Below are positions 1 through 6,792 of a stretch of DNA of 20,303 bases, piece by piece. The first letter of the stretch is position 1; every line of letters starts with the position of its first letter. Source of the stretch: a virus; IMG/VR virus record IMGVR_UViG_3300047512_000010, positions 1 to 20,303 of that record; one strand, written 5' to 3'. The notes below the pieces were generated by a model. It was given only the letters and a program-made list of their open reading frames with translations. It was not told the DNA's origin and searched no databases. Made by a program: the position numbers and the translations under genes.

Positions 1-2
1 GT

Positions 3-1058
3 CAGGTAGATAACGTATACAGACGGATGCGGATTAAAGGTGAGGCAATCATTCAACAATGGAAAGATGCCAATATTCCATCGGATCTACAAACCAAGAT
101 AGACAACAAGCCAACAGAAGACTTTGAGTTGATTGAGGCCACAGTATTTGATCCAAAGCGTGGTGACTATTGCTATCACGTTATCCATAAAGAGTCTAAG
201 CAAGAGTTGGTCTATCGCAGATTAAAGACTAGCCCTTGGGTAGTAAGCCGTTATATGAAGGTGGCTGGTGAAATCTATGGCAGAGGCCCATTGATTACCG
301 CATTGCCTGATATCAAGACATTAAACAAGGTTAAAGAGTTGGTATTAAAGAACGCATCTTTAGCCATATCTGGTGTATATACAGCCGCTGATGATGGAGT
401 CCTTAACCCAGCAACTGTAAAAATTATCCCCGGAGCAATTATCCCAGTAGCTCGTAATGGTGGCCCACAAGGCGAATCATTGAAACCTCTACCACGCTCT
501 GGGGATTTCAATGTGTCTCAATTAATCATTAATGACTTAGTGCAAAACATCAAACGTATGTTGTTGGATGAGAGTTTGCCTCCGGATAATATGTCTGCTC
601 GTTCCGCAACCGAAGTCGTAGAACGTATGAAGGAATTGAGTCAGAACCTCGGATCTGCATTTGGCCGATTGATTAATGAGACCATGATTCCACTTGTTGC
701 AAAAATACTACAAGTGATGGATGACCGCGGCATTATTGATATGCCATTGCGTGTCAACGGTCTAGAAGTTAAGGTAGCTCCAATTGCTCCATTGGCTATG
801 GCTCAGAATATGGAAGACGTAACCAATGTTATGCAGTTCGTGCAAATGGCTCAAGGCTTTGGCCCAGAGGGTCAGGCAACTCCTAAGATGGGCGAGATTA
901 CAGACTACATTGCTGAAAAATTAGGCATCCCAACCAAGTTGCGTAATGATGCGGTTGAGCGGGAATACAACCTCAAGCAGATTGCCCAACAGGCCGCACA
1001 AGTTGTTGAGCAGAATCCAGAGGCTGTACCAGAAATGCTAAAGATGGCTGGAGGCTAA
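3..1058 (+). CDS. Portal (head-to-tail connector) protein, 5' end missing
   Basis: The frame is open from base 3, so the gene is cut by the left window edge; the ATG at 27 is an internal methionine and not the start. About 350 residues remain, against roughly 536 in T7 gp8. The sequence carries the family's recognisable stretch YGRGPLITALPDIKTLN (bases 276-326), then the Met/Pro-rich segment MLLDESLPPDNMSARSATEV and a helical C-terminus rich in Gln and Met. These features fit the podovirus head-to-tail connecting family (T7 gp8 type). The portal forms the dodecameric ring at one capsid vertex through which DNA is packaged and ejected, and onto which the tail tube docks. It is followed after 3 bases by the Bbp19-like gene. 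Family identity is confident; the N-terminal length is unknown. Confidence 0.93.
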   Translation, partial: QVDNVYRRMRIKGEAIIQQWKDANIPSDLQTKIDNKPTEDFELIEATVFDPKRGDYCYHVIHKESKQELVYRRLKTSPWVVSRYMKVAGEIYGRGPLITALPDIKTLNKVKELVLKNASLAISGVYTAADDGVLNPATVKIIPGAIIPVARNGGPQGESLKPLPRSGDFNVSQLIINDLVQNIKRMLLDESLPPDNMSARSATEVVERMKELSQNLGSAFGRLINETMIPLVAKILQVMDDRGIIDMPLRVNGLEVKVAPIAPLAMAQNMEDVTNVMQFVQMAQGFGPEGQATPKMGEITDYIAEKLGIPTKLRNDAVEREYNLKQIAQQAAQVVEQNPEAVPEMLKMAGG

Positions 1059-1061
1059 TGA

Positions 1062-1328
1062 ATGAATATTGATGGATGGGCTGGCTTAGAAAGCATCGTT
1101 ACAGATATTCGTGATGTTGACCAATCAGTAGAAGACTTAAACAAATTATGCCTCCGAGTTCTCAGCTCAGAGGATGGCGAAAAACTAATGAAGTGGCTAA
1201 GAACTACTTTGTTAGAGCAGCCAGTTGCCTTGCCTGGTGCTGATCCTAGTTATGCTTTTTATCGAGAAGGACAAAACAGCGTGATTCGGGATCTTGAAGC
1301 AAGGATTCATAAAGCGAGGAAAATGTAA
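1062..1328 (+). CDS. Bbp19-like small phage protein
   Basis: An 88-residue protein whose centre and C-terminus (LRVLSSEDGEKLMKWL, then a Pro-containing linker, DPSYAFYREGQNSVIRDL) match the pattern of the Bbp19-like family. That family is a small protein often found beside the portal gene in BPP-1/epsilon15-type podoviruses. The pattern is a helix ending a 'segment/last-residues' motif, a short linker, then 'FREG' followed by a helix. Its function is not established. The ATG at 1062 is chosen because GGAGG at 1050-1054 sits 7 bases upstream; the ATG at 1058, overlapping the portal stop, gives only a four-codon frame. It sits between portal and scaffold, so a role in head assembly or packaging is inferred only from position. 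Confidence 0.7.
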   Translation: MNIDGWAGLESIVTDIRDVDQSVEDLNKLCLRVLSSEDGEKLMKWLRTTLLEQPVALPGADPSYAFYREGQNSVIRDLEARIHKARKM

Positions 1329-1330
1329 AA

Positions 1331-2107
1331 ATGGAAACTACCGAAGCAGTCCAGCCCACAGAGGAAGGTGGCCTACTGGACTCAGTAACAACTGAGGACA
1401 GCCAAGGTACAGAGCAACAAAACCCAGAAGCATCACAGATATCTCATCTAGCAGAGGAAGAAGACGATACTCCGCTAGACAGGCCTGATTGGTGGCCTGA
1501 GAATTTTTGGAAGAAAGACGATGCCGCGCCCGATCTTGAGGGCATAGCAAAATCGTGGATGGACTTGCGTAAGCAGATATCGCAAGGCAAACACAAAGCC
1601 CCAGCAGACGGCAAGTACGACACATCCGCATTTGGTGCAATTCCAGAAAACGATCCAATTCGCAGCCATGTTATGGATTGGGCTAAGGAGAATGGGATAT
1701 CGCAACTCGCCTTAGATAGCTTAGTTGGCAAGGTTGTTGGCATGAGTGCAGAGAAAGTAGAAACCGTTACTCGGTCAATTGCCGAAGAAAAGGCAGCACT
1801 TGGCCCTAACGCAGATGTCATTATTAAAGGAATGACCGATTGGGCTAGAGGCCTTGTAAACAAAGGGGTTTGGGGTAAAGATGACTTTGAAGAGTTTAAG
1901 TACATGGGCGGTACAGCCAAGGGCTTAAAGGCTTTGATGAAATTGCGTGAGACGTATGAAGGCTCTCGCATTCCCACCGAGTCAGTACCCATTGAAGGTG
2001 CGCCATCAAAAGATGAGTTGTACCAAATGGTTGGTGATCCTAAGTACAAGACGGATCCAGCCTACCGAGCCAAAGTTGAGCGAATGTTTGCTCAGAATTT
2101 CGGCTAA
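1331..2107 (+). CDS. Capsid assembly scaffolding protein
   Basis: A 258-residue, strongly acidic and Gln/Glu-rich protein. The first ~50 residues are low in hydrophobics (many E, Q, T, S, D). They are followed by RPDWWPENFWK and a helical 'LEGIAKSWMDLRKQI' segment, then KAPADGKYD. The C-terminus has the motif GDPKYKTDPAYRAKVERMF, which recurs at the end of T7 gp9-type scaffolds in related phages. T7 gp9 is about 307 residues, so this one is a little shorter. Scaffolds of this class co-assemble with the coat protein inside the procapsid and leave on DNA packaging; the C-terminal helix is the usual coat-binding part. The gene starts 2 bases after the preceding stop and is the last of its transcription unit, since a strong terminator follows at 2139. 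Confidence 0.88.
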   Translation: METTEAVQPTEEGGLLDSVTTEDSQGTEQQNPEASQISHLAEEEDDTPLDRPDWWPENFWKKDDAAPDLEGIAKSWMDLRKQISQGKHKAPADGKYDTSAFGAIPENDPIRSHVMDWAKENGISQLALDSLVGKVVGMSAEKVETVTRSIAEEKAALGPNADVIIKGMTDWARGLVNKGVWGKDDFEEFKYMGGTAKGLKALMKLRETYEGSRIPTESVPIEGAPSKDELYQMVGDPKYKTDPAYRAKVERMFAQNFG

Positions 2108-2138
2108 AATAAGGAATCTCCTCACGAGAGTGACCCTC

Positions 2139-2167
2139 CCCCCGGTGCAGTTTGCCGGGGGTTTTTT
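2139..2167 (+). terminator. Intrinsic terminator after the scaffold gene
   Basis: A 7-bp all-GC stem (CCCCCGG at 2139-2145 with CCGGGGG at 2155-2161), a 9-base loop and an immediate run of six T (2162-2167) form a textbook rho-independent terminator 31 bases after the scaffold stop. It lies inside the structural gene block, so the capsid gene downstream probably has its own promoter or depends on partial read-through. Confidence 0.92.
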
Positions 2168-2170
2168 ATT

Positions 2171-2220
2171 CAACATTTAGTAAAAATTAAAAATATGCAA
2201 CTAGATGTTGTATTTTTTCT
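2171..2220 (+). terminator. Second hairpin with T-tract, possible back-up terminator
   Basis: CAACATTTAG (2171-2180) can pair over ten positions with CTAGATGTTG (2201-2210), with a single G-U pair. The stem is followed at once by TATTTTTTCT (2211-2220). The loop is long (20 bases) and almost all A/T, which weakens it as a terminator. Its position directly behind the first terminator suggests a tandem arrangement. An alternative is an operator-like inverted repeat overlapping the candidate promoter that starts at 2208. Confidence 0.4.
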
Positions 2221-2236
2221 ACACTTCTGCTAGAAA
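2208..2236 (+). promoter_or_regulatory. Candidate extended -10 promoter for the capsid gene
   Basis: TTGTAT (2208-2213), a 17-base spacer, and TAGAAA (2231-2236) preceded by TGC (2228-2230) resemble a sigma70-type promoter with a poor -35 and an extended -10. A start about 7 bases downstream would fall near 2243, just before the structured leader. The match is weak. A promoter for a phage-encoded RNA polymerase elsewhere in this gap is an equal alternative. The main argument is context: something must restart transcription between the terminator and the capsid gene. Confidence 0.25.
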
Positions 2237-2245
2237 CTCATTTAA

Positions 2246-2329
2246 GGCATACCAATTTATTGGCCCTTGATGCAGATGAATCTGACGATTGGCTACCGCA
2301 AGTGGCAAGCATAGGCCCTGGCAACAGGC
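2246..2329 (+). ncRNA. Candidate structured 5' leader RNA of the capsid mRNA
   Basis: Four small hairpins lie in 77 bases: CCAA/TTGG with loop TTTA (2252-2263); CAGA/TCTG with loop TGAA (2273-2284); GCTAC/GTGGC with one G-U pair and loop CGCAA (2292-2306); and CCTG/CAGG with a GCAA (GNRA) tetraloop (2317-2328). GCAT at 2247-2250 or 2309-2312 can pair with ATGC at 2270-2273, and GGCC at 2262-2265 with GGCC at 2314-2317, giving possible closing or long-range stems. No supported reading frame runs through it: the frame shared with the capsid opens only at a TTG (2289) without a ribosome site. I do not recognise it as a named RNA family. An mRNA-stabilising leader like that of T7 gene 10 is the most modest explanation; a regulatory RNA is possible. 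Confidence 0.45.
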
Positions 2330-2346
2330 ACACCAAAGCAAAAACC

Positions 2347-2372
2347 TATTTTATTTTTTACCTTTTTGGGAG
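2347..2372 (+). promoter_or_regulatory. U-rich translation enhancer and Shine-Dalgarno of the capsid gene
   Basis: A T-dominated stretch (2347-2367) ends in GGGAG (2368-2372), 6 bases before the ATG at 2379. U-rich tracts just upstream of the Shine-Dalgarno are typical ribosomal protein S1 binding sites in highly expressed messages. This ribosome site decides the capsid start at 2379 rather than the upstream in-frame TTG at 2289. Confidence 0.6.
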
Positions 2373-2378
2373 AAACAT

Positions 2379-3221
2379 ATGAGCATTTCGTTATCTAATG
2401 CCTTTGTAACTCTATTTGATGCTGAGGTAAAACAGGCTTATCAGGGCAAGGCTATGCTGGTAGGTGCTGTTCGTCAGCGCAGAGGAGTTGAAGGTTCTAC
2501 CGTTAAGTTTCCAAAGGTTGGCAAAGGTGTGGCTACCCCACGCGTTGCACAATCTGACGTAACTCCATTAAACGTAGCATTTTCAAATGTAACTTGCACC
2601 CTATCTGACTACAATGCAGCTGAGTACAGCGACATTTTCAGCCAGGCTAAAGTTAACTTTGATGAGCGTCAAGAGCTTGTACAAGTCTTGGGCAACGCTA
2701 TCGGCCGCCGTCAAGACCAATTAATTCTTGATGCTTTGGCTGCATCTAGCACTTCTTTGACCGTTTCTAACGATATCGGTGGTTCTGATACCAATATGAA
2801 CGTAGCAAAGTTGCGCGAAGCTAAGAAGTTGTTGGATAAAAATAACGTACCTCCAGAGGGCCGTCATATTATCCTCCACGCAAACGGTTTGGCATCGTTG
2901 TTGTCTGAGACCGCAGTAACCAGCTCTGACTTCAATACTGTTAAAGCACTTGTTGCTGGTGAAATCAATACGTTCTTAGGCTTTACTTTCCATATCCTTG
3001 GTGACCGCTCTGAGGGTGGCTTGGCAATTGATGGGTCTAATGACCGCACTTGCTTTGCTTTCCATCGCGATGCCATCGGCTATGCAGAAGGTATTGCCCC
3101 ACGCACCGAAGTTAATTACATCCCTGAGAAAACCTCGTTCCTCGTGAACAGCTTGTTCTCTGCTGGTGCAATTACCATCGATGCTGAAGGTATTGTCCAA
3201 ATCACCGCTCGCGAATCTTAA
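2379..3221 (+). CDS. Major capsid protein
   Basis: A 280-residue protein beginning MSISLSNAFVTLFDAEVKQAY. It has the coat-protein pattern of environmental podoviruses: an N-terminal helix ending in Q-AYQG, a 'VRQRRGVEGSTVKFPKVGKG' strand-rich arm, a conserved 'VNFDERQELVQVLGNAIGRRQDQLILDAL' spine-helix region near residues 90-120, then LREAKKLLDKNNVPPEGRHII and a closing strand INTFLGFTFHILGD. This layout is expected for an HK97-fold coat protein of the T7 gp10 type (gp10A is 345 residues, so this one is compact). It is the main shell subunit, acting with the scaffold and portal. It is set apart from them by a terminator and a structured leader, consistent with a need for far more copies. The gene ends 17 bases before the next one, with AAGGAGAG between. 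Confidence 0.93.
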   Translation: MSISLSNAFVTLFDAEVKQAYQGKAMLVGAVRQRRGVEGSTVKFPKVGKGVATPRVAQSDVTPLNVAFSNVTCTLSDYNAAEYSDIFSQAKVNFDERQELVQVLGNAIGRRQDQLILDALAASSTSLTVSNDIGGSDTNMNVAKLREAKKLLDKNNVPPEGRHIILHANGLASLLSETAVTSSDFNTVKALVAGEINTFLGFTFHILGDRSEGGLAIDGSNDRTCFAFHRDAIGYAEGIAPRTEVNYIPEKTSFLVNSLFSAGAITIDAEGIVQITARES

Positions 3222-3238
3222 TCTAAGGAGAGACTGAT

Positions 3239-3511
3239 ATGGCATATTCTGCTGATGGTTTAGTAACCGTATGTGCATCGAAGGCTGGTAATGCTCCATC
3301 GATGTATTTGTATAAAACCGCTGATACTCAAGCTACTGTTAATACAGTTGGGTATTTTGCATCTTTAAAAGATATGCTTAAAGTTGGTGACATTCTTTTT
3401 GTATATGACACCACAACTCCAAGCCTAGTCTTGACGTATGTAAACTCAGTAACGTCAACAACTGTTGACATTGCTGATGGTACAACTGTAAGTGCAACCG
3501 ATACTGATTAA
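3239..3511 (+). CDS. Small beta-rich protein, possible capsid decoration protein
   Basis: A 90-residue protein with few charged residues, rich in Val, Thr, Asp and Tyr. It has alternating hydrophobics typical of a beta-sandwich and a central LKVGDILFVYDTTT stretch. It has no signal peptide or membrane helix. It follows the capsid gene after 17 bases with a strong AAGGAGAG ribosome site, so high expression together with the coat protein is likely. Small genes in this place in related phages often encode head decoration or head-fibre proteins. No sequence motif proves that here, so the role is inferred from position, size and composition. Confidence 0.6.
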   Translation: MAYSADGLVTVCASKAGNAPSMYLYKTADTQATVNTVGYFASLKDMLKVGDILFVYDTTTPSLVLTYVNSVTSTTVDIADGTTVSATDTD

Positions 3512-3525
3512 TCTTAATTAGTATC

Positions 3526-3567
3526 AAGATGGGCTATTGCTGGCAAAACTGGCGATAGCCCATTCTT
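3526..3567 (+). other. Long hairpin between decoration-like gene and tail tube A gene
   Basis: ATGGGCTATTGC (3529-3540) pairs with GCGATAGCCCAT (3552-3563) over 12 bp with one G-U pair. Three more pairs (two G-U) close a 5-base CAAAA loop (3544-3548). AAG/CTT outside a one-base bulge lengthens the stem to about 18 bp. No real T-run follows (TTCTTACATT), so it is a poor intrinsic terminator. An RNase III-type processing or mRNA-stabilising hairpin, as found between late genes of T7-like phages, is the better guess. It may also lower expression of the tail genes relative to the capsid. Confidence 0.6.
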
Positions 3568-3582
3568 ACATTGGAGATTTAA

Positions 3583-4197
3583 ATGGCAGCTGGCGATACC
3601 GCTTTATCAATTTGTTCTGATGCTTGCGTAATGCTAGGCGCAAAGCCCATCTCCTCTTTTGACGAAGGAACCGATGAGGCATCTATTGCAGATCGTTTAT
3701 ATAACGACATCCGCAATCAAGCCCTTATGCTTTACCCTTGGTCATTTAGTTTTAAAAAGACCTCAATTGCTCAATTAATTACAACTCCTACTAACGAATA
3801 CCGTTATGAGTATCAGTTGCCTGGAGACCGCTTAGGATCGCCTAGAGCCGTATACGATACAAATGCTGTGGGCATCCCACCGCGCAAAGAATACAGAATC
3901 ATGGGCAGCAAGTTATTGACTGACTACGAACAAGTTTATATTGATTATCAATATGCTGTACCCGAATACGATATGCCTAGTTATTTTGTGCAGCTGCTCA
4001 AATACATGATGACTTGGCATCTTGCTTTGCCCATTACAGATCAGACCGAGAAAAGCCAGTATTGGCAGTCTGTAGCTATTGGGTCACCAGCTGAGAATGG
4101 TAGGGGTGGATATTTAAGACAGGCCATGAATATTGACGGCCAAGGCCAACCAACCAATGCCATTAATGACTTCTCACTTATTGCTGTGAGGTATTAA
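3583..4197 (+). CDS. Tail tubular protein A (T7 gp11-like)
   Basis: A 204-residue protein, close to the 196 of T7 gp11. It carries the family's pattern: an N-terminal 'AxSICSDACVMLGAKPI' helix, a middle 'RNQALMLYPWSFSFKK' segment, 'YEYQLPGDRL', and a late 'YFVQLLKYMMTWHLALPIT' helix followed by the Tyr/Gln region ending in the genome-typical YLRQAMNIDGQGQP. Protein A forms the ring that binds below the portal and carries the nozzle (protein B) and fibres. The ATG at 3583 has GGAG upstream. The stop shares its last A with the start of the next gene (TAATG), so A and B are translationally coupled. Confidence 0.9.
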   Translation: MAAGDTALSICSDACVMLGAKPISSFDEGTDEASIADRLYNDIRNQALMLYPWSFSFKKTSIAQLITTPTNEYRYEYQLPGDRLGSPRAVYDTNAVGIPPRKEYRIMGSKLLTDYEQVYIDYQYAVPEYDMPSYFVQLLKYMMTWHLALPITDQTEKSQYWQSVAIGSPAENGRGGYLRQAMNIDGQGQPTNAINDFSLIAVRY

Positions 4198-6191
4198 TGG
4201 CTCGCTTTGTCTCCATTCAGACAAACTTTTCTACTGGAGAATTAGACCCATTGCTCCGCGCAAGGGTTGATTTGACTGCCTATCAGAATGCATTAGAAGA
4301 GGCTACCAATGTGGTCTGTCAGCCACAAGGCGGTATTCGCCGCAGACCCGGCACAAAGTACATTGCTACATTACCAAACACAAGCACAGAGTCTGCTGGT
4401 AACGGCACACGTTTGGTTGAGTTTGAGTTCAGCACATCAGATTCCTATATGCTTTGCTTTACGCATAATCGGATGTATGTATTCAAAAACAAGGCTCTTG
4501 TTACAAACATTAATGGCTCTGGCAACCCATATCTTGACACGTCAGGAGTTGGCTTAACTGGCGCACGTTTAAGCAATGTTGTTTGGACTCAATCGGCTGA
4601 TACGTTGATTGTGGTTCACCCAGACATTAACCCAGTAAAAATTGTAAGGGGAGGTACTGATGCTACCTGGACTGCTTCTGCTATTACCTTTGATTCTATT
4701 CCGAAGTATGCTTTCACCGCTTCTTTTTCTAATCCAGCCGGTACACTCACACCGTCCGCAGTCTCAGGCAAGATTACATTAACCGCATCGTCTAGCGTGT
4801 TTACTGCTGGTAGTGTTGGCCAATACGTCAATGCTAGTCCACAAGGCAGAGCTAAGATTGTCCGATACAACTCTGGTACGTCAGTTGATGCAATTACTGA
4901 GTTCCCATTTTTTAACACATCAGCTATTGCTAATGGCTCATGGGAATACGAGTCTGGCTATGAGGATGTTTGGTCTGCTGGTAAAGGTTGGCCACGCTCG
5001 GTAACATTCCATGAAGGCCGTCTATATTTTGGTGGATCGAAATCGCGCCCATCAACCATATGGGGATCTAAGGTTGGATTGTTCTTTGACTTTGACCCAA
5101 CAGAAGGTTTGGATGATGATGCGGTAGAGGCAACTCTAGACACCAATACATTTAACGCTATTGTTGACATTATCTCTGGCCGCGACTTGCAAGTATTTAC
5201 TACAGGAGGTGAGTTCTATGTTCCTCAAAACGGTCTTGATCCAATTACTCCAACGAATTTCTTTGTTAAAACAGCGAGCCGTAATGGCATTAAAGAAGGC
5301 ATTCGGGTTCAACAATTAGAGTCTGGTACATTGTTTGTACAAAGACAAGGGAAGTCATTAAATGAGTTTGCTTATACGGATACGCAACTTACATACGTCA
5401 CGCAGAAGATATCGTTACTTGCTGGCCATCTCTTGCGTACTCCAACTCGTCTTGCTTTGCGTAGGTCTGTGGCTACTGACGAAAACGACTTATTGCTAAT
5501 TACCAACAGCGATGACGGCACAATGGCCGTATTCTCGTTATTACGCGCTCAGAATGTTATTGCTCCATCAGAGTTTTTAACCGTTGATGGATCGTTTGTT
5601 GATGTTGGTGTAGATATCTCAACCATCTATGCAGTTGTCAAGCGCAATGTAAACGGCACATTCCAGTATTTTGTTGAGGCTTTTGACAATGATTTGTTAA
5701 CAGACTGTTCCAAGACTGGTGGAGCTGCGGCATCGGTCTCAATGAGCCATGTAGCCACAGAAACAGTTAATGTTATTTTGGATGGTTCTGTGCAAGCAGA
5801 CCAAGCAGTACCAGCTGGAGGCACAGTTACATTTCCGCGCTCATCAACCACAAGCTATGAGGTTGGCTTGCCAATTACAATACGAGCCGTAACCATGCCA
5901 GTTGATCTAAAGTTACAGACAGGCACACGTATTGGATTTAAGAAGAGAATCGTTGAGGTTAACGCATTGGTTGCCGACACCCAGCATCTAAAGATTAATA
6001 CTATCCAAGTGCCATTTAGAGCGTTTGGCGATATATTGGATGAGCCAATTGCTGAGTTTACCGGCACAAAGACATTGCATGGCATATTGGGTTATACGAC
6101 AGAGGGCAAGATTACTGTAGAGCAAGACGTGCCATTAAAGATGACCTTGCTCGGTTTAGAGTACAAAGTAGCAACACATCAAGGAACTTAA
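4197..6191 (+). CDS. Tail tubular protein B / nozzle (T7 gp12-like, stabilisation-protein type)
   Basis: A 664-residue protein (T7 gp12 is 794). The N-terminus, with 'NFSTGELDPLLRARVDLTAY', 'EEATNVVCQPQGGIRRRPGT' and then 'VEFEFSTSDSYMLCFT', is the hallmark of the tail-nozzle or stabilisation proteins of environmental, BPP-1- and epsilon15-type podoviruses. It is followed by a long beta-propeller-like region with repeated aromatic strands, including 'FHEGRLYFGGS' and 'PSTIWGSKVGLFFDFD' around residues 270-295, and a further strand-rich C-terminal part. It extends the tube below protein A and plugs it before infection. It is coupled to the A gene at its start, and a 1-base gap separates it from the next gene, with AAGGA in front of that start. 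Confidence 0.88.
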   Translation: MARFVSIQTNFSTGELDPLLRARVDLTAYQNALEEATNVVCQPQGGIRRRPGTKYIATLPNTSTESAGNGTRLVEFEFSTSDSYMLCFTHNRMYVFKNKALVTNINGSGNPYLDTSGVGLTGARLSNVVWTQSADTLIVVHPDINPVKIVRGGTDATWTASAITFDSIPKYAFTASFSNPAGTLTPSAVSGKITLTASSSVFTAGSVGQYVNASPQGRAKIVRYNSGTSVDAITEFPFFNTSAIANGSWEYESGYEDVWSAGKGWPRSVTFHEGRLYFGGSKSRPSTIWGSKVGLFFDFDPTEGLDDDAVEATLDTNTFNAIVDIISGRDLQVFTTGGEFYVPQNGLDPITPTNFFVKTASRNGIKEGIRVQQLESGTLFVQRQGKSLNEFAYTDTQLTYVTQKISLLAGHLLRTPTRLALRRSVATDENDLLLITNSDDGTMAVFSLLRAQNVIAPSEFLTVDGSFVDVGVDISTIYAVVKRNVNGTFQYFVEAFDNDLLTDCSKTGGAAASVSMSHVATETVNVILDGSVQADQAVPAGGTVTFPRSSTTSYEVGLPITIRAVTMPVDLKLQTGTRIGFKKRIVEVNALVADTQHLKINTIQVPFRAFGDILDEPIAEFTGTKTLHGILGYTTEGKITVEQDVPLKMTLLGLEYKVATHQGT

Positions 6192-6192
6192 T

Positions 6193-6792
6193 ATGATATT
6201 TTCTAGACAAGACCTTAAAAACTTTGATGGCCCAATTGGTGATCCGTTTAATGGCCCAGCAGTAAATAAACATCTTGGTCAAAAGTATCAAGACCCAGTA
6301 ACCGCAACTATTGCTCTTACATTGACAGCGGTTAGTGCAGCTGGCTCTATTAAGGCCGGGCAAGACCGCAACAAGATGTATCAGATGCAAGCCAAGCAAG
6401 CAGAGGTTGAGTCTGACCGCAGAGCTGTGCAATATGAGTTACAGGCTAACGAAATTCTTAGACGTACCAATCAAGCCAACGCAGCCGTAGTGGCTCGTGG
6501 CTTTGCTGGTGGCACACAGGGCTTTGAGGGATCTGCTGGATTAATACAGTCCATCAACAATACTCGCGGTGGCAAAGAATTTATATTTGCTTTACAAAAT
6601 GCTGACATGACAAAGCGTAGTGGTCTTATCCAATCAAGTTTATATCAAGGCGCTGGACAAATTGCTGAACAAGCTGGCTACTTTGATGCTGCTGGTAAAT
6701 TAGGTCAAGCCGCATTTATGTATTCAAAAATTGGTAGCGCTCCTAGCACAGATGGCGGGTTTCGTACAACTGGTGAAGATTGGGGTAGTTAA
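6193..6792 (+). CDS. Small internal virion (ejection) protein, T7 gp14-like
   Basis: A 199-residue protein, nearly the length of T7 gp14 (196). It has one hydrophobic, Ala/Thr-rich segment near residues 35-55 (DPVTATIALTLTAVSAAGS), then a long charged helix rich in Gln, Glu and Arg with 'YELQANEILRRTNQANA', then a Gly-rich part ('GFAGGTQGFEGSAG') and a further helix. This layout of a membrane-inserting segment followed by a coiled helix is usual for the smallest ejection protein, which leaves the head first and makes the pore in the outer membrane. Position between tube B and the next ejection gene supports it. Stop and next start overlap by one base (TAATG). Confidence 0.75.
   Translation: MIFSRQDLKNFDGPIGDPFNGPAVNKHLGQKYQDPVTATIALTLTAVSAAGSIKAGQDRNKMYQMQAKQAEVESDRRAVQYELQANEILRRTNQANAAVVARGFAGGTQGFEGSAGLIQSINNTRGGKEFIFALQNADMTKRSGLIQSSLYQGAGQIAEQAGYFDAAGKLGQAAFMYSKIGSAPSTDGGFRTTGEDWGS

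Noticed and set aside
1444-2049. Antisense frame of 201 codons over the scaffold gene
   Set aside because: It overlaps a well-supported gene completely, is Ser/Pro-rich as expected of a shadow frame, and no other gene uses the minus strand.
2252-2329. Known riboswitch or self-cleaving ribozyme before the capsid gene
   Set aside because: I could not match the conserved cores I know (hammerhead, twister, TPP, cobalamin, cyclic-di-GMP), so no named family is claimed.
2289-2378. N-terminal extension of the capsid gene from an in-frame TTG
   Set aside because: There is no ribosome site before 2289, the extra 30 residues do not look like coat protein, and a strong Shine-Dalgarno fixes the ATG at 2379.
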